Of a DNA stretch of 64,000 nucleotides, positions 55,119-64,000 are shown piece by piece; positions within the stretch are counted from its first letter, which is position 1; each line of letters starts with the position of its first letter. Source of the DNA: Saccopteryx bilineata (taxonomy: Eukaryota > Chordata > Mammalia > Chiroptera > Emballonuridae); contig NC_089493.1 in NCBI RefSeq assembly GCF_036850765.1, forward strand, positions 189,381,140-189,445,139. The letters run 5' to 3'. The notes under the pieces are model-generated. The model did no database searches and was not told the origin of the DNA. It saw only the letters and a program-made list of their open reading frames with translations. Both the position numbers and the translations under genes were made by a program.

Positions 55119-55869
55119 TGAGAGCTCCCTCTGCAGCAGCCGCTGTGCCAGGGGCCACGTCCCTGCCCCTGAGAAGCTTACACGGAGACCTCAGTGCCGG
55201 AATCAGACGAAACTAGTGTTGATGGCTGTTAACAGCAGAGAGGGACAAGGTTCTTGCATGGGCTGGGGGTGGCTGGGCCTGTCCTCGGAGGTGCTTGCTT
55301 GGGGATGCACAGCTGCTAGCCAGGCAGGGACGGTCAGAAGGGAGCGAGCGGCAACCTTGGCAGCCTTGCACAGGTGTGCGCCCTCTGGGGTAGAGCCAGT
55401 ACCGCAAGCGTTCCTCAGGGGCCAAGCACTGACTTAGCATTCATTTCGCACTCCTCGTGGGCACAGGGCTCTGCGGATAATGGGTCCTAGGGGCAGTGCT
55501 ACCGAGGAAAATCTGTCCTGCTCAAGCCTCAGGGTATTGCTGATTGCTGATGTCTCAGTTAGGGAGACCGGATTTCTTCCTCACTTCTCACCCTTAAACA
55601 TCAAAAGGCTGGAATGCTTCAGATCTAATCCTGGGCTGGTGTTTTTCATCTCCTTCCCTCTGGGTCACTGACCTTTGAAATGGGGGAGACTACCCACTCG
55701 CCTCCAAAGGGGCACAGGTGGCATTTGCTGATGCCTATAGGCATGGTTTTCAAGGTCACAAAGTCCCCTCACTAGGGGACACACAGACCTTCCTGGTGGA
55801 GGAACCGTGGAGGGCTCTCCGGTGCCCCGCCCTTGTATGTCTTCCTCGGCAGGCAGGCAGCCTTTGCGT
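55119..55869. other. Unique intronic sequence
   Basis: No feature recognised. Confidence 0.5.
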
Positions 55870-56045
55870 TTTGAGTGTTGGCTATGAAGCAGGCACCGGG
55901 CGAAGTGTGCACCCACATTATTTCCCGCACTTTTTACAACAGGTGCGATGATGATCCCATTTTATAGATGAGGACAACTGAGTCTGAAAGAGCGGAAGTA
56001 ACCTGCCCAAGGTCACGGAGCCCAGGTCGGCCTGACCCTACGACA
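55870..56045 (-). mobile_element. MIR SINE remnant
   Basis: 'gtgttggctatgaagcaggc', 'cccattttatagatgaggac' and 'cctgcccaaggtcacggagc' in reverse MIR order. Confidence 0.85.
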
Positions 56046-56619
56046 TCCCTGCTTCCACCACACCATGGTGCTTGTCGGCAGCGGCCCGCGGGGCTGGTTG
56101 CAAAGATATTCCTGACTTATATACACCACGAGTGTTGAAGTCTGGCTTCTTCGTAGTCCTCAAGGGTTCACACCTCTCAAGGTTTTCCCAGCATCCCGGC
56201 TCAATCTTCCTTAATAACTCTCGTGCTTTTCCCTCTGCCCGGTTAGCAATCGGAGAATACTGCTGCATCTAACTGTAGCGGACGAGAAGCTATCCGTGCT
56301 GCAGACCCAACCCTGGCTCGCAAGGCCCCGGCATTCTGAGCATTTGAAGTCGATGTTCTCGAATACACGTTTTCCACCCGTTGCGGTGGAGATGTACTAA
56401 TTCTCACTGGCTTTGCTTAAAGATCTTGGACTCTTTTCTGTGAAAGGAGACATGTCTGGGTGTTTTACGGCAGGCAGTCTTGCAGATAGCGTCTGAAAAA
56501 ACTTCACTGGCCCAAAGAATTGTTCATTCGCTGCCTGCACAATTTTTATGCGTCCTCCTAAGCTTGAGAAAGCCAGGTTTCCCATGGGAAAGAATAAGCA
56601 GTTAGAACCTGGGTCCCAG
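56046..56619. other. Unique intronic sequence
   Basis: No feature recognised. Confidence 0.5.
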
Positions 56620-56985
56620 GTTGGTTTCCGGTTGGCTCAGCGGTAGAGCGTTGGCCCGGCGTGTGGAAGTCCCAGGTTTGATTCCCGGTTAGGGCACACA
56701 GGAAAAATGACCACCTGCTTCTCTCCCCCTCCTTCTCCCCTTCCTCTCTCCCTCTTCCATAGACACGGCTCAAATGGTTTGAGCAAGTTGGCCTGGGGTG
56801 CTGAGGATGGCTCCATGGCCTTGCCTCAGGCGCTAAAATAAATAGCTCAGTTGCAAGCAACAGAGCAGTGCCTCAGATGGGCAGAACCTTGCCCCATAGA
56901 GGGCTTGCCGGGTGGATTCCAGTCGGTACACATACAGGAGTCTGTCTTTCTGCCTCCCCACTTCCCACTTAATTAAAAAAAAAAA
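56620..56985 (+). mobile_element. Family A' SINE (older)
   Basis: 'ccggttggctcagcggtag', 'aggtttgattcccggttagg', 'cgctaaaataaatagctc' and A-tail. The CTCF-like slot reads 'ttgccccatagagggc' and no longer fits the core. agaacctgggtcccag and ggaacctgtattccag are the worn duplication. Confidence 0.9.
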
Positions 56986-57049
56986 AGGAACCTGTATTCC
57001 AGTCTGAAAACTTCCTTCTACCAGTGACTTATGGGGCCTCGTGTGCATT

Positions 57050-57165
57050 TTTTATATCTAAAAACCTCAGTTTCCTCACCTGTACCACGCAAGTGTTACT
57101 TCTGCCTGGCGGAATTGTCCTGTGGGGCAAGGCAGATAGCAGGAGTGATAAGACCTGCGTGCATG
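57050..57165 (+). mobile_element. MIR fragment
   Basis: 'aaaacctcagtttcctcacc' and 'tgtaccacgcaagtgttac' are the sense MIR core. Confidence 0.75.
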
Positions 57166-58011
57166 ACCAAGTTTGGGATAACAGTACATAGTTCCCTAAA
57201 GTGCTAAGGTTACTGAAGCCATCAGATGAAACAATAGCCAGGAAAGTTCTGCAAAGAGCGAAAAGCTCCCTGCGTCTCTGAGACAGTGATGTTATTAGTG
57301 ATGCTTCTCCCACAGCAAGAAGCAGGAAGAGGGCTTGACAAAGCAGAACAGGGGGGTTCATGCCCCAAGGAGAGGTTACTTTTTGAAGAGAAACTACTTA
57401 AAATAGAGGCCAAACATTTCTCGTAAGCATTGGGTGGGGAGGGAGGTGAGATTTTATTAAGACTTACTTTTGAGAGATAAAACTGAAAATTATGACCATA
57501 AGTGTCTTTTATGTTGCATTGAACAAAGTTTCGGTTATAGTTGCAGCTGTGTCCCAATCCTTAGTATGCCAACTGTCCGTTTATTTATTTTTTACGTAAT
57601 TATTTTGATGCCATGAATGACAGCAATAAGGGACTTCTTGCTCTATTTCATGTGACTTTCCCAGCAGTCTCCTAAGGAAAGCCGTCTCTACAAAATACCG
57701 GGGGGCGCTGCCCTGGTTTCCCACGGTCCTCACATTTGATTCCTTATTGTCACCCACAGTCCCCTCTTTCAAAGGGCCTGTTGTCCGTCCTTCCTCTAGT
57801 GGGTCTTCTGCTCACTGAGGGACTCTCTTACGCCTTGGGTGCGGTTCGAGTGGTTCTTCAGGGTCACTTTCACTGGCTTGGCGAAATCCGGCATCGTTCA
57901 GAATACCAGCACTCTCCTTTCCAGTTGAGGGGCATTGTGTTTGCATCGCTTCGTCAACTGCTTCCATATCGAACCCCAACACATTGAGAGGCTGACTTAA
58001 AACATGAAGAA
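57166..58011. other. Unique intronic sequence
   Basis: A partial CTCF-like 'ggggggcgctgccc' lies at about 57700. Nothing else recognised. Confidence 0.45.
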
Positions 58012-58125
58012 ACCCTGGCCGGTTGGCTCAGCAGTAGAGCATTGCCCTGGCGTGTGAATGACTCTGGTTCAATTCCCGGCCAGGGCACACAGAAGTGACT
58101 ATCTGCTTCTCCACCCTTCCCCCTC

Positions 58126-58180
<55 letters not shown>

Positions 58181-58386
58181 CCTCTCACAGCCAAGGCTCC
58201 ATTGCAGCATGTTGGCTCCGGGCGCTGAGGATGGCTCCATGGTGCTGGAATGGGTCGGTTACAGAGCAACGCCCCAGATGGGCAGAGCATTGCACCATAG
58301 GGGACTTGCCAGGTGGATCCCAGTCGGGGTGCATACGGGAGTCTGTCTCTCTGCCTCCCTGCTTCTGACTTTAGAAAAATTAAAAA
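58012..58386 (+). mobile_element. Family A' SINE (older) with (CT)n
   Basis: 'ccctggccggttggctcagc', 'ggttcaattcccggccagg', a long (CT)n at 58131-58176, 'ccaaggctccattgcagc'. The CTCF-like slot reads 'ttgcaccataggggac' and is lost. Confidence 0.92.
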
Positions 58387-58554
58387 GACATGATGAAGCA
58401 GGACTGGGCAGTGGTATTAAACGTGGAGTAATAAATTCAAATAGTGCTCAATTCCTGGGTTCAGCTTTCAGATGGTGATGATTTATGCTCCCCTTGGTGA
58501 TCTTCTAAGTACAGGGACAAAAATAATAATAAATATCCGGTTATTGAGTTTCCC

Positions 58555-58795
58555 GTGATCAGGAGTATAAGCTGTGGCGTCAGAGTGCTGGGGCTTGAAT
58601 CCCAGCGTCTACTGGTATATTCCATGGGACTCTTGACAAGATAAATGATCGGTCCCAGTTTTTCCCACCTGTATCAAGGGGATGTCATTATTTCCTAACT
58701 CGGGGTTATCACAAGGACTGCGTGCGATAGTTTGCTGAGATAAAGAGCTTAGTTTAGCTGCTGAAACTTAGTAGACCCTCAGCAGGGTTATCTAT
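58555..58795 (+). mobile_element. MIR SINE remnant
   Basis: 'gtggcgtcagagtgctggg', 'gcttgaatcccagcgtctac', 'cagtttttcccacctgtatc' and 'ggggttatcacaaggactg' in MIR sense order. Confidence 0.8.
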
Positions 58796-59632
58796 TCCTA
58801 CTGAGGGCTGTTGGTCCTGGTTTTCACCAGTAGATATTTTTGTTCACTCATCTGGGGCCCGGTTTTTTGTTTTTTGTTTTTGTGGAGATGCAGTTCACCA
58901 GGTCTGTGGCAGTGTATATCCGAGGTTAAGGTCTCAAAGAAATGAGGCTGCATGAGGAGGGAGGCACCCCAGACCAACGTCAGGTTTGGGAATGAGAGGA
59001 CGCCCAGCATGAATGGTCTCTGTGGAGCGAGAGGCTCTGCCCCATGTCACCTCGGTGGGGAGACATGACTTGACCCTGTCTCGTAACAGAATCCGATGCC
59101 TGAGGGAGGGACACACCTTCAAGAGCATTGGACCCAGATGCCCGGAGTTGTTTGCTCCCTGAAATGAATCAGGTGCCTTCTGTCTGATATAAGAAGCAAC
59201 ACAGAGAAAGGGTGTGGGAAGGGCAGGTTCTTGCAGACCCATGTCAGCAGGTCTGGGGTTAGGCTGGATACTTTGGAGGTAGGGAAACCCTGTAAGGCAG
59301 CAGCACACACCTTGCGTGCCTGGGATGATTGTTGAGAGAATTAAAGGCATGCAGAGTACGATGGAATACCTCCTGTGTGGCCACCGAGCAAAGGAATTCA
59401 GCTGAGCCACTGTTGAAAAACCTGTGCGGCTAGTTAGGCTTCGTTAAAAAGTAAACGCTGGGGACCTCCCAGGGCCCAAGTGTGCTGTGCTCCTTGAATA
59501 AGATCGTTCCATTTCCTTCTCAGTGTGACCGTGGATGTTGGGGTCCCTGTAAACGGATTTGAGGAGGAGCTGTGTGCTGAAATCAGGCACTCTGTTCCCA
59601 GAGGATGTCTGGGGCACCGGACAGATATTTCT
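58796..59632. other. Unique intronic sequence
   Basis: No feature recognised. It ends in the SINE target duplication ccggacagatatttct. Confidence 0.5.
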
Positions 59633-60025
59633 TTTTTTTTTTTTTCATTTTTCTGAAGCTGGAAACAGGGAGAGACAGTCAGACAGACTCCCGCATGCGC
59701 CCAACCGGGATCCACCCGGCACGCCCACCAGGGGCGAGGCTCTGCCCACCAGGGGGTGGTGCTCTGCCCATCCTGGGCGTCGCCATGTTGCGACCAGAGC
59801 CATTCTAGCGCCTGGGGCAGAGGCCACAGAGCCATCCCCAGTGCCCGGGCCATCTTTGCTCCAATGGAGCCTTGGCTGCGGGAGGGGAAGAGACAGAGAG
59901 GGAAAGTGCGGCGGAGGGGTGGAGAAGCAAATGGGCGCTTCTCCTGTGTGCCCTGGCTGGGAATCGAACCCGGGTCCTCCGCACGCTAGGCCGACGCTCT
60001 ACCGCTGAGCCAACCGGCCAGGGCC
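59633..60025 (-). mobile_element. Family A SINE, perfect 16-bp target duplication
   Basis: Reverse orientation with T-tail, 'tctgaagctggaaacaggg', two CTCF-like slots (cccaccaggggcgag at 59724 and cccaccagggggtggt at 59745) and tRNA head 'ctctaccgctgagccaacc'. Target duplication at 59617-59632 and 60026-60041 is identical, so the copy is young. Confidence 0.96.
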
Positions 60026-60041
60026 CCGGACAGATATTTCT

Positions 60042-60736
60042 AAGGGTCTCTTGGGAGTCTCGGGGGCCCAAGCAGGGTAGTGGGGAGCTGAGCAGAGCAG
60101 GAAGTAGCCTGCAGCCCCTGTCTCTGTCCCTTGCCACAAGCAGATCGTGCTCAGTCTGTGACACTGGGCTTGCAGTCCAGGTTCCTCCTTCCTCCTCTCC
60201 TGTGAGGTTCTCAGAAATCACTGCAGGCGCTGGCAGCAACCCTCATCCAGTCCCTGAGAGACAAGTCCCTTGGAGCCCAAGGTCGCCTGCAAGGACTTTG
60301 GAGCACGCAGGTGCCGTTTCCTGGAGATGCTGTGAATTCTCGAGACCCCAGGAGGGAGACAAGTCCCTGACTGCTTACCTAGCCCACAGGCCTCGGAGGG
60401 GCCCGTTTCCAGTCTTCCCCATGTTGAGCCTGCCCCCCTCCCCCAAGGGGCAGTTTGGAGTTCTGTCCCATTGATACCAGCGGTGTTGAAGAAAAGGTCC
60501 TTGTGAAGTCCTTACCCATTCTGTTGGGACCCGTGTGTGGGGCCCTCGCCCAAGGGGAACTGAAACCCTGTTTTTGCCATTCTGTCATCTCATGGCTCAA
60601 TCTGGACACAGTCTTCATTTTCCCACCCACATCCTCAAGTGTCAGGGCAGGAGCAGGAGTGGGGGGGCTCTGGAGGTGGGGCCAGGGAATCCCCGTGAGG
60701 AATTCTTTCATTTCTTAGCCTGGGAGAAATCTGATG
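60042..60736. other. Unique intronic sequence
   Basis: No feature recognised; frames lack domains. Confidence 0.5.
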
Positions 60737-60905
60737 GTTTTCTTTCTTTCTTGCTTGCTTGCTTTCTTTTTCTTGCTCTTTCTTTCTTTCTTTCTTTCTT
60801 GCTTGCTTGCTTTCTTGCTTTCTTTCTTGCTTTCTTGCTTTCCTGCTTGCTTGCTTGCTTGCTTTCTTGCTTGCTTGCTTTCTTTCTTGCTTGCTTTCTC
60901 GCTTT

Positions 60906-60953
<48 letters not shown>

Positions 60954-60968
60954 CTTTTCTTTCTTTCG
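60737..60968. repeat. (CTTT)n/(CTTG)n tetranucleotide array
   Basis: About 230 bp of mixed TTTC and TTGC units, ending in a pure (CT)n block at about 60915-60948 and TTTC units. Its translations (Leu/Ser/Phe or Ala/Cys-rich frames) are artefacts. Confidence 0.97.
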
Positions 60969-61008
60969 TCAGTTCAGAAAACCAAATCCCTATCTATTCA
61001 TTCTCATC

Positions 61009-61076
61009 CTATGTGCCAATCATTATTCTGTCCACTGTGAACTGGGGACACGTAACAACTTCAACAGTCCTGGTGC
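61009..61076 (+). repeat. Copy 1 of a 69-bp direct duplication
   Basis: Shares 'gtgaactggggacacg' and 'cttcaacagtcctggtgcc' with 62376-62444 at about 87% identity by eye. Confidence 0.75.
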
Positions 61077-61189
61077 CTGACCTTGCGAAGGTCACTGTCT
61101 ACAGGAAAGAGTGTCTGTCCTTTGAAGCAACGCTGGAACCTGACCTGGTCCTGGAGGGCCAGAGAGGTGTTGTTCAAGCCACAGTGATT

Positions 61190-61380
61190 TAATTATTGCA
61201 CAAAAACCTACCATGGTAAGGGGGACTGAGCACCTATTGGATCCAAGCACTGTATGGACACCTGCCACGCCTGACCCCTTTACCCCTGGGAGACAGGGGT
61301 TACTGTCAGCCCCATTTGACAGGTGCGGGGCGTGTCACGGAGGGGCGATGTGATGTGTGCCGGGCACACAGCTGCTGGTC
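61190..61380 (-). mobile_element. MIR SINE remnant
   Basis: 'actgagcacctattggatcc', 'gttactgtcagccccatttg' and 'gggcacacagctgctggtcc' in reverse MIR order. Confidence 0.75.
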
Positions 61381-61390
61381 CTGCGCAGAG

Positions 61391-61535
61391 GAGGCGACCG
61401 CTGTGTTTGTGCGCATGTGGGTTAGGGTTCCGTTCGCATGGAGGCGACTGCTGTGTTTGTGCGCATGTGCGTTAGGGTTCCGTTCGCTTGGAGGCGACTG
61501 CTGTGTTTGTGCGCATGTGCGTTAGGGTTCTCGCT
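61391..61535. repeat. 50-bp minisatellite, 2.9 units, TTAGGG in each
   Basis: Units at 61391-61440, 61441-61490 and 61491-61535 share 'gaggcgactgctgtgtttgt' and 'gttagggttc' with one or two changes. One TTAGGG occurs in each unit at an exact 50-bp spacing. Confidence 0.95.
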
Positions 61536-62104
61536 TAGACCCCGGCCATCACCCTCACCCTCTCTGCTGTTTCCCTGCCAAGGAGAGGCACGTCCCCAGG
61601 ATGTTTGCGGGCTTTATTCCGCCTGGGCACTTACCCAGGCTCCTTTAATCCACGGCCGGATGGGACGAGCTGCTGGCCCTGCTGGCGGAGGGAAGAGCCG
61701 CCCATCATTGTCCTGGTCGTGAACACACCTCTCCAGGAGTTCCGGGGTGGGGCGGGAGCTTGGCCGGGAGCACAGGCCTCCCTTTATCCCACCTCGGCGG
61801 CGGACGGGCCAGTGGAGCCTCACCAGCCCGCCCGCCTCGGGTGCCGGCCATCGCAAACAAGGGCTTCTCCAAGGAGGAAGCACAAAGGGCCCTCCGGAAA
61901 GCCTGGGGTGTCGGGATGGGGAGCCGTCCTCTGGTTAGGGGCCACTTGAGAAGCACAAAGGAGCAACCCAGGAAAGGGCCTTACGGGGGGTCCTCCTGAA
62001 GCTGGCCCGGAAGGAATTTGGTTGGGATGGGGCCAGGGGCGACCAGTGTGCGTTCTTTGCTTGGGACATGGGGAAAGTTTCGGAGTAGTTTGAAAACTGT
62101 AATA
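61536..62104. other. Unique intronic sequence
   Basis: No feature recognised. Confidence 0.5.
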
Positions 62105-62345
62105 GCTACCGTGCCTTGACTTCATTCCATATGGCAGACAGAGTCTGGGGCATACACACGTTGTCTTGTAAACTTTACAGTAGTTCTGTGACGGGAGTGG
62201 GGGAGGGGCGGCGATGGTTATCCCCATCTAAGAGAGGGAAACTGAGGCACAGCCAGGTTAACTGACATGCTCAAGGTGCTAGAGCTGGTGACTGGAGGAG
62301 CGAAGTGGGTTCCCCAGCTCCGCCTCTGAGTGACCATGACTGATT
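62105..62345 (-). mobile_element. MIR SINE remnant
   Basis: 'ttgtaaactttacagtagtt', 'gagagggaaactgaggcac' and 'gctagagctggtgactgg' in reverse MIR order. Confidence 0.8.
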
Positions 62346-62375
62346 GTTTCCCAGCCCTCCCCTCTGCTTCCTTAT

Positions 62376-62444
62376 CTATGTGCCAGGCATTCTTCTGTCC
62401 CTTGTGAACTGGGGACACGCACTGACTTCAACAGTCCTGGTGCC
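62376..62444 (+). repeat. Copy 2 of a 69-bp direct duplication
   Basis: Partner of 61009-61076, 1.37 kb downstream and in the same orientation. The flanks do not align. Confidence 0.75.
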
Positions 62445-63254
62445 AACGTGAGATGACTGGTCACAGCGATTTCAGAAGTCCTTTCCGAACTCGCCGCCTC
62501 CCATTCTGCAGGGTCCCTTCTTCAGCGCAGCCCCGAGCGCCTGTCACAGGACTTGCCCATTTCACGCAGTCCGTGAGTGGTTGTGCCAAGTGGGGACTTG
62601 CATCCAGGTCTGCTTAGACGCATAGTAGGTCTTCAGGGAGTGCTATGTCCCCTCGTTAATCTAGCTCTTCTTCTTCCCTTTGCTTCCATTCGTGGGCAGA
62701 GGCTGAGCAGGGCTGGGAGCGGGGTTGACTGCCTCTGGCCCATTGGGCCGGGGTCTCCCAAGTCCTCCTGCTGTTGGAAGAGTTGGTATGGACCAGCAGC
62801 GCCACCAGCCCCAACTCTGTGACGGAACAGTAGCTCCTTAGTAGGGTGCAGGCTCTCTGCTTAGAACTGAGATCGGAAGGTTTGCTCCGGTGACTCTCTC
62901 ATTGTCTGCACACTCTCCACCCGGACACTCAGTTTGCTGCATGTTCTCTTCTCCGTCTCCCTGGAGTGGCAGCTAGTGTCTAGAAGGAGCCGTTTTTGAT
63001 TCGGGTATCAGGGTTGCTCTTCCCCAGCCTGGGGACCCTCTTTCCTGTTAAACGGTGGTCATCCGAGCACCTGCTGCACTTTGTGGTTGGGAGTGTCCGA
63101 CAAGACAGTGCATGGAGAGAGCTGGGCATGCAGCCTGGCACAGGGCAAGGGCTCACTACGTGATGAACAAATCCGACTTGAAAACTATTTTTTTCCCATG
63201 ATGCATGTTTATTGAGTGCTAACAATTGAGACGCAGTTGGCTTCCTGTCCCTGT
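62445..63254. other. Unique intronic sequence
   Basis: No feature recognised. Confidence 0.5.
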
Positions 63255-63345
63255 AGCTTCCCAACGCTGTGACATTGAGCAGGTCAACCTCCCTGAACCT
63301 TCATTTTGTTGTCTGAAATATGGGATATCCGCTTCAGGTGAGGAA
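63255..63345 (+). mobile_element. MIR fragment
   Basis: 'cgctgtgacattgagcagg' and 'gttgtctgaaatatgggat' are the sense MIR core. Confidence 0.7.
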
Positions 63346-63357
63346 ATAACATTTACA

Positions 63358-63487
63358 GCCCTGGCCAGGTAGCTCGTGTAGTTACAGCGTCTTCCTGATA
63401 CACAAAGGTTGCAGGTTTGATCCTCGGTGAGGGCGCGTACAGGCTCGTCTCTCTCTAAAATCCATAAATAGATTTAAAAAGAGAAAG
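63358..63487 (+). mobile_element. Family D SINE, short form (130 bp)
   Basis: 'gccctggccaggtagctcg', 'ggtttgatcctcggtgaggg', a very short CT block, 'ctctaaaatccataaatag'. Target duplication aacatttaca at 63348-63357 and 63488-63497 shows the copy is complete, so the pyrimidine body is genuinely short. Confidence 0.92.
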
Positions 63488-63627
63488 AACATTTACAAAG
63501 TAAGAACGACACAGTACGGCAGCAGCAGCCTCCTTTGCCTGGTGACCGCAGCTGTGCTGTGGGTTTATCCACTCATTATTCAGGTCTCATTCACGGGAAT
63601 CCAACTTGGTGCCAGAGCCTTCCATTC
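63488..63627. other. Unique intronic sequence
   Basis: Short unique gap between SINEs. Confidence 0.5.
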
Positions 63628-63998
63628 TTTTTTTTTTTTTAATTTTATTTATTTATTTATTTATTTATTTTTTACAGAGACAGAGAGAGAGTCAGAGAGA
63701 GGGATAGACAGGGACAGAGACAGGAAAGAGATGGAGAAAGATGAGAAGCATCAATCATCAGTTTTTCGTTGCAACACCTTAGTTGTTCATTGATTGCTTT
63801 CTCATATGTGCCTTGACCGTGGGCCTCCAGCAGACCGAGCAACCCCTTGCTGGAGCCAGCGACCTTGGGTTCAAGCTCGTGGGCTCTTGCTCAAACCAGA
63901 TGAGCCCGCGCTCAAGCTGGCGACCTCGGGGTCTCAAACCTGGGTCCTCGGCATCCCAGTCCGATGCTCTATCCACTGTGCCACCACTTGGTCAGGCC
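63628..63998 (-). mobile_element. Family C SINE at the window edge
   Basis: (ATTT)n tail at 63646-63668, purine-rich block, 'cttagttgttcattgattgc', 'gagcaaccccttgctggagc', 'ctctatccactgtgccacc', 'ttggtcaggc'. It is the longest C copy here. The last bases 'ccag' could be the start of its right-hand target duplication, since 'gccagagcc' precedes its tail. Confidence 0.93.
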
Positions 63999-64000
63999 AG

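Noticed and set aside
57690..57715. CTCF-like 'ggggggcgctgccc'
   Set aside because: The essential CCA(C/G) part of the core is missing.
60535..61192. Leucine-, serine- and phenylalanine-rich frames resembling membrane proteins
   Set aside because: Translation of the CTTT/CTTG array and the CT run.

Overview
This is vertebrate, specifically mammalian, nuclear DNA with no bacterial or viral gene organisation. The only protein-coding sequence I can support is one short exon: the first coding exon of WWC1 (KIBRA, a Hippo-pathway scaffold) on the + strand, with its ATG at 19067 and its splice donor at 19186. It lies in a GC-rich CpG-island promoter (about 18380-19330). Everything left of the island is intergenic. 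Everything from 19186 to the right edge is the 5' part of WWC1 intron 1, at least 44.8 kb. I found no sequence for the second WW domain (exon 2), so the rest of the gene lies past base 64000. In human the left-hand neighbour of WWC1 is TENM2; no TENM2 exon was recognised here.

The host is most likely a bat. The window is full of tRNA-derived SINEs of chiropteran type, which I sort into four families by their heads. Family A has a head of the CTGGCCGGTTGGCTCAG type and is about 360-415 bp long. Family B has CTGACCTGTGGTGGCGCAG and is about 190-230 bp. Family C has CTGACCAGGCGGTGGCGCAG and is about 240-370 bp. Family D has a GGCCGGATAGCTCAG-like head and is about 100-250 bp. From memory this mix resembles emballonurid bats (Saccopteryx-like); order is confident, family is not. 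The older layer is pan-mammalian: MIR, L2, MER5 and MER20 hAT fossils, and L1M fragments. Three hAT-type elements with clear terminal inverted repeats and 8-bp target duplications (two of one family, one of another) and one possible MITE are also present.

Layout. 1-18380: intergenic, with a C-rich minisatellite at 4491-5066 that alternates 77- and 90-bp units, a stack of SINEs in an old L1 (10530-12124), and three family-A/A' SINEs carrying CTCF-core-like motifs. 18380-19330: WWC1 promoter and CpG island, with a strong CTCF-core match, several upstream ATGs and coding exon 1. 19186-64000: intron 1, with nested SINEs, two inverted hAT copies (35796 and 40638), a 215-bp inverted duplication enclosing a G-quadruplex motif (36487-37757), ancient L1 blocks at 41600-45560 and 53125-54985, and a 50-bp minisatellite with TTAGGG in each unit (61391).

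No gene set works together here: one gene start is shown. The interest lies in promoter and leader architecture, in transposon-borne candidate CTCF sites, and in intronic structures that would be transcribed into WWC1 pre-mRNA. Repeat family names and boundaries are by-eye calls from memory of consensus sequences; boundaries marked by target-site duplications are the firm ones.
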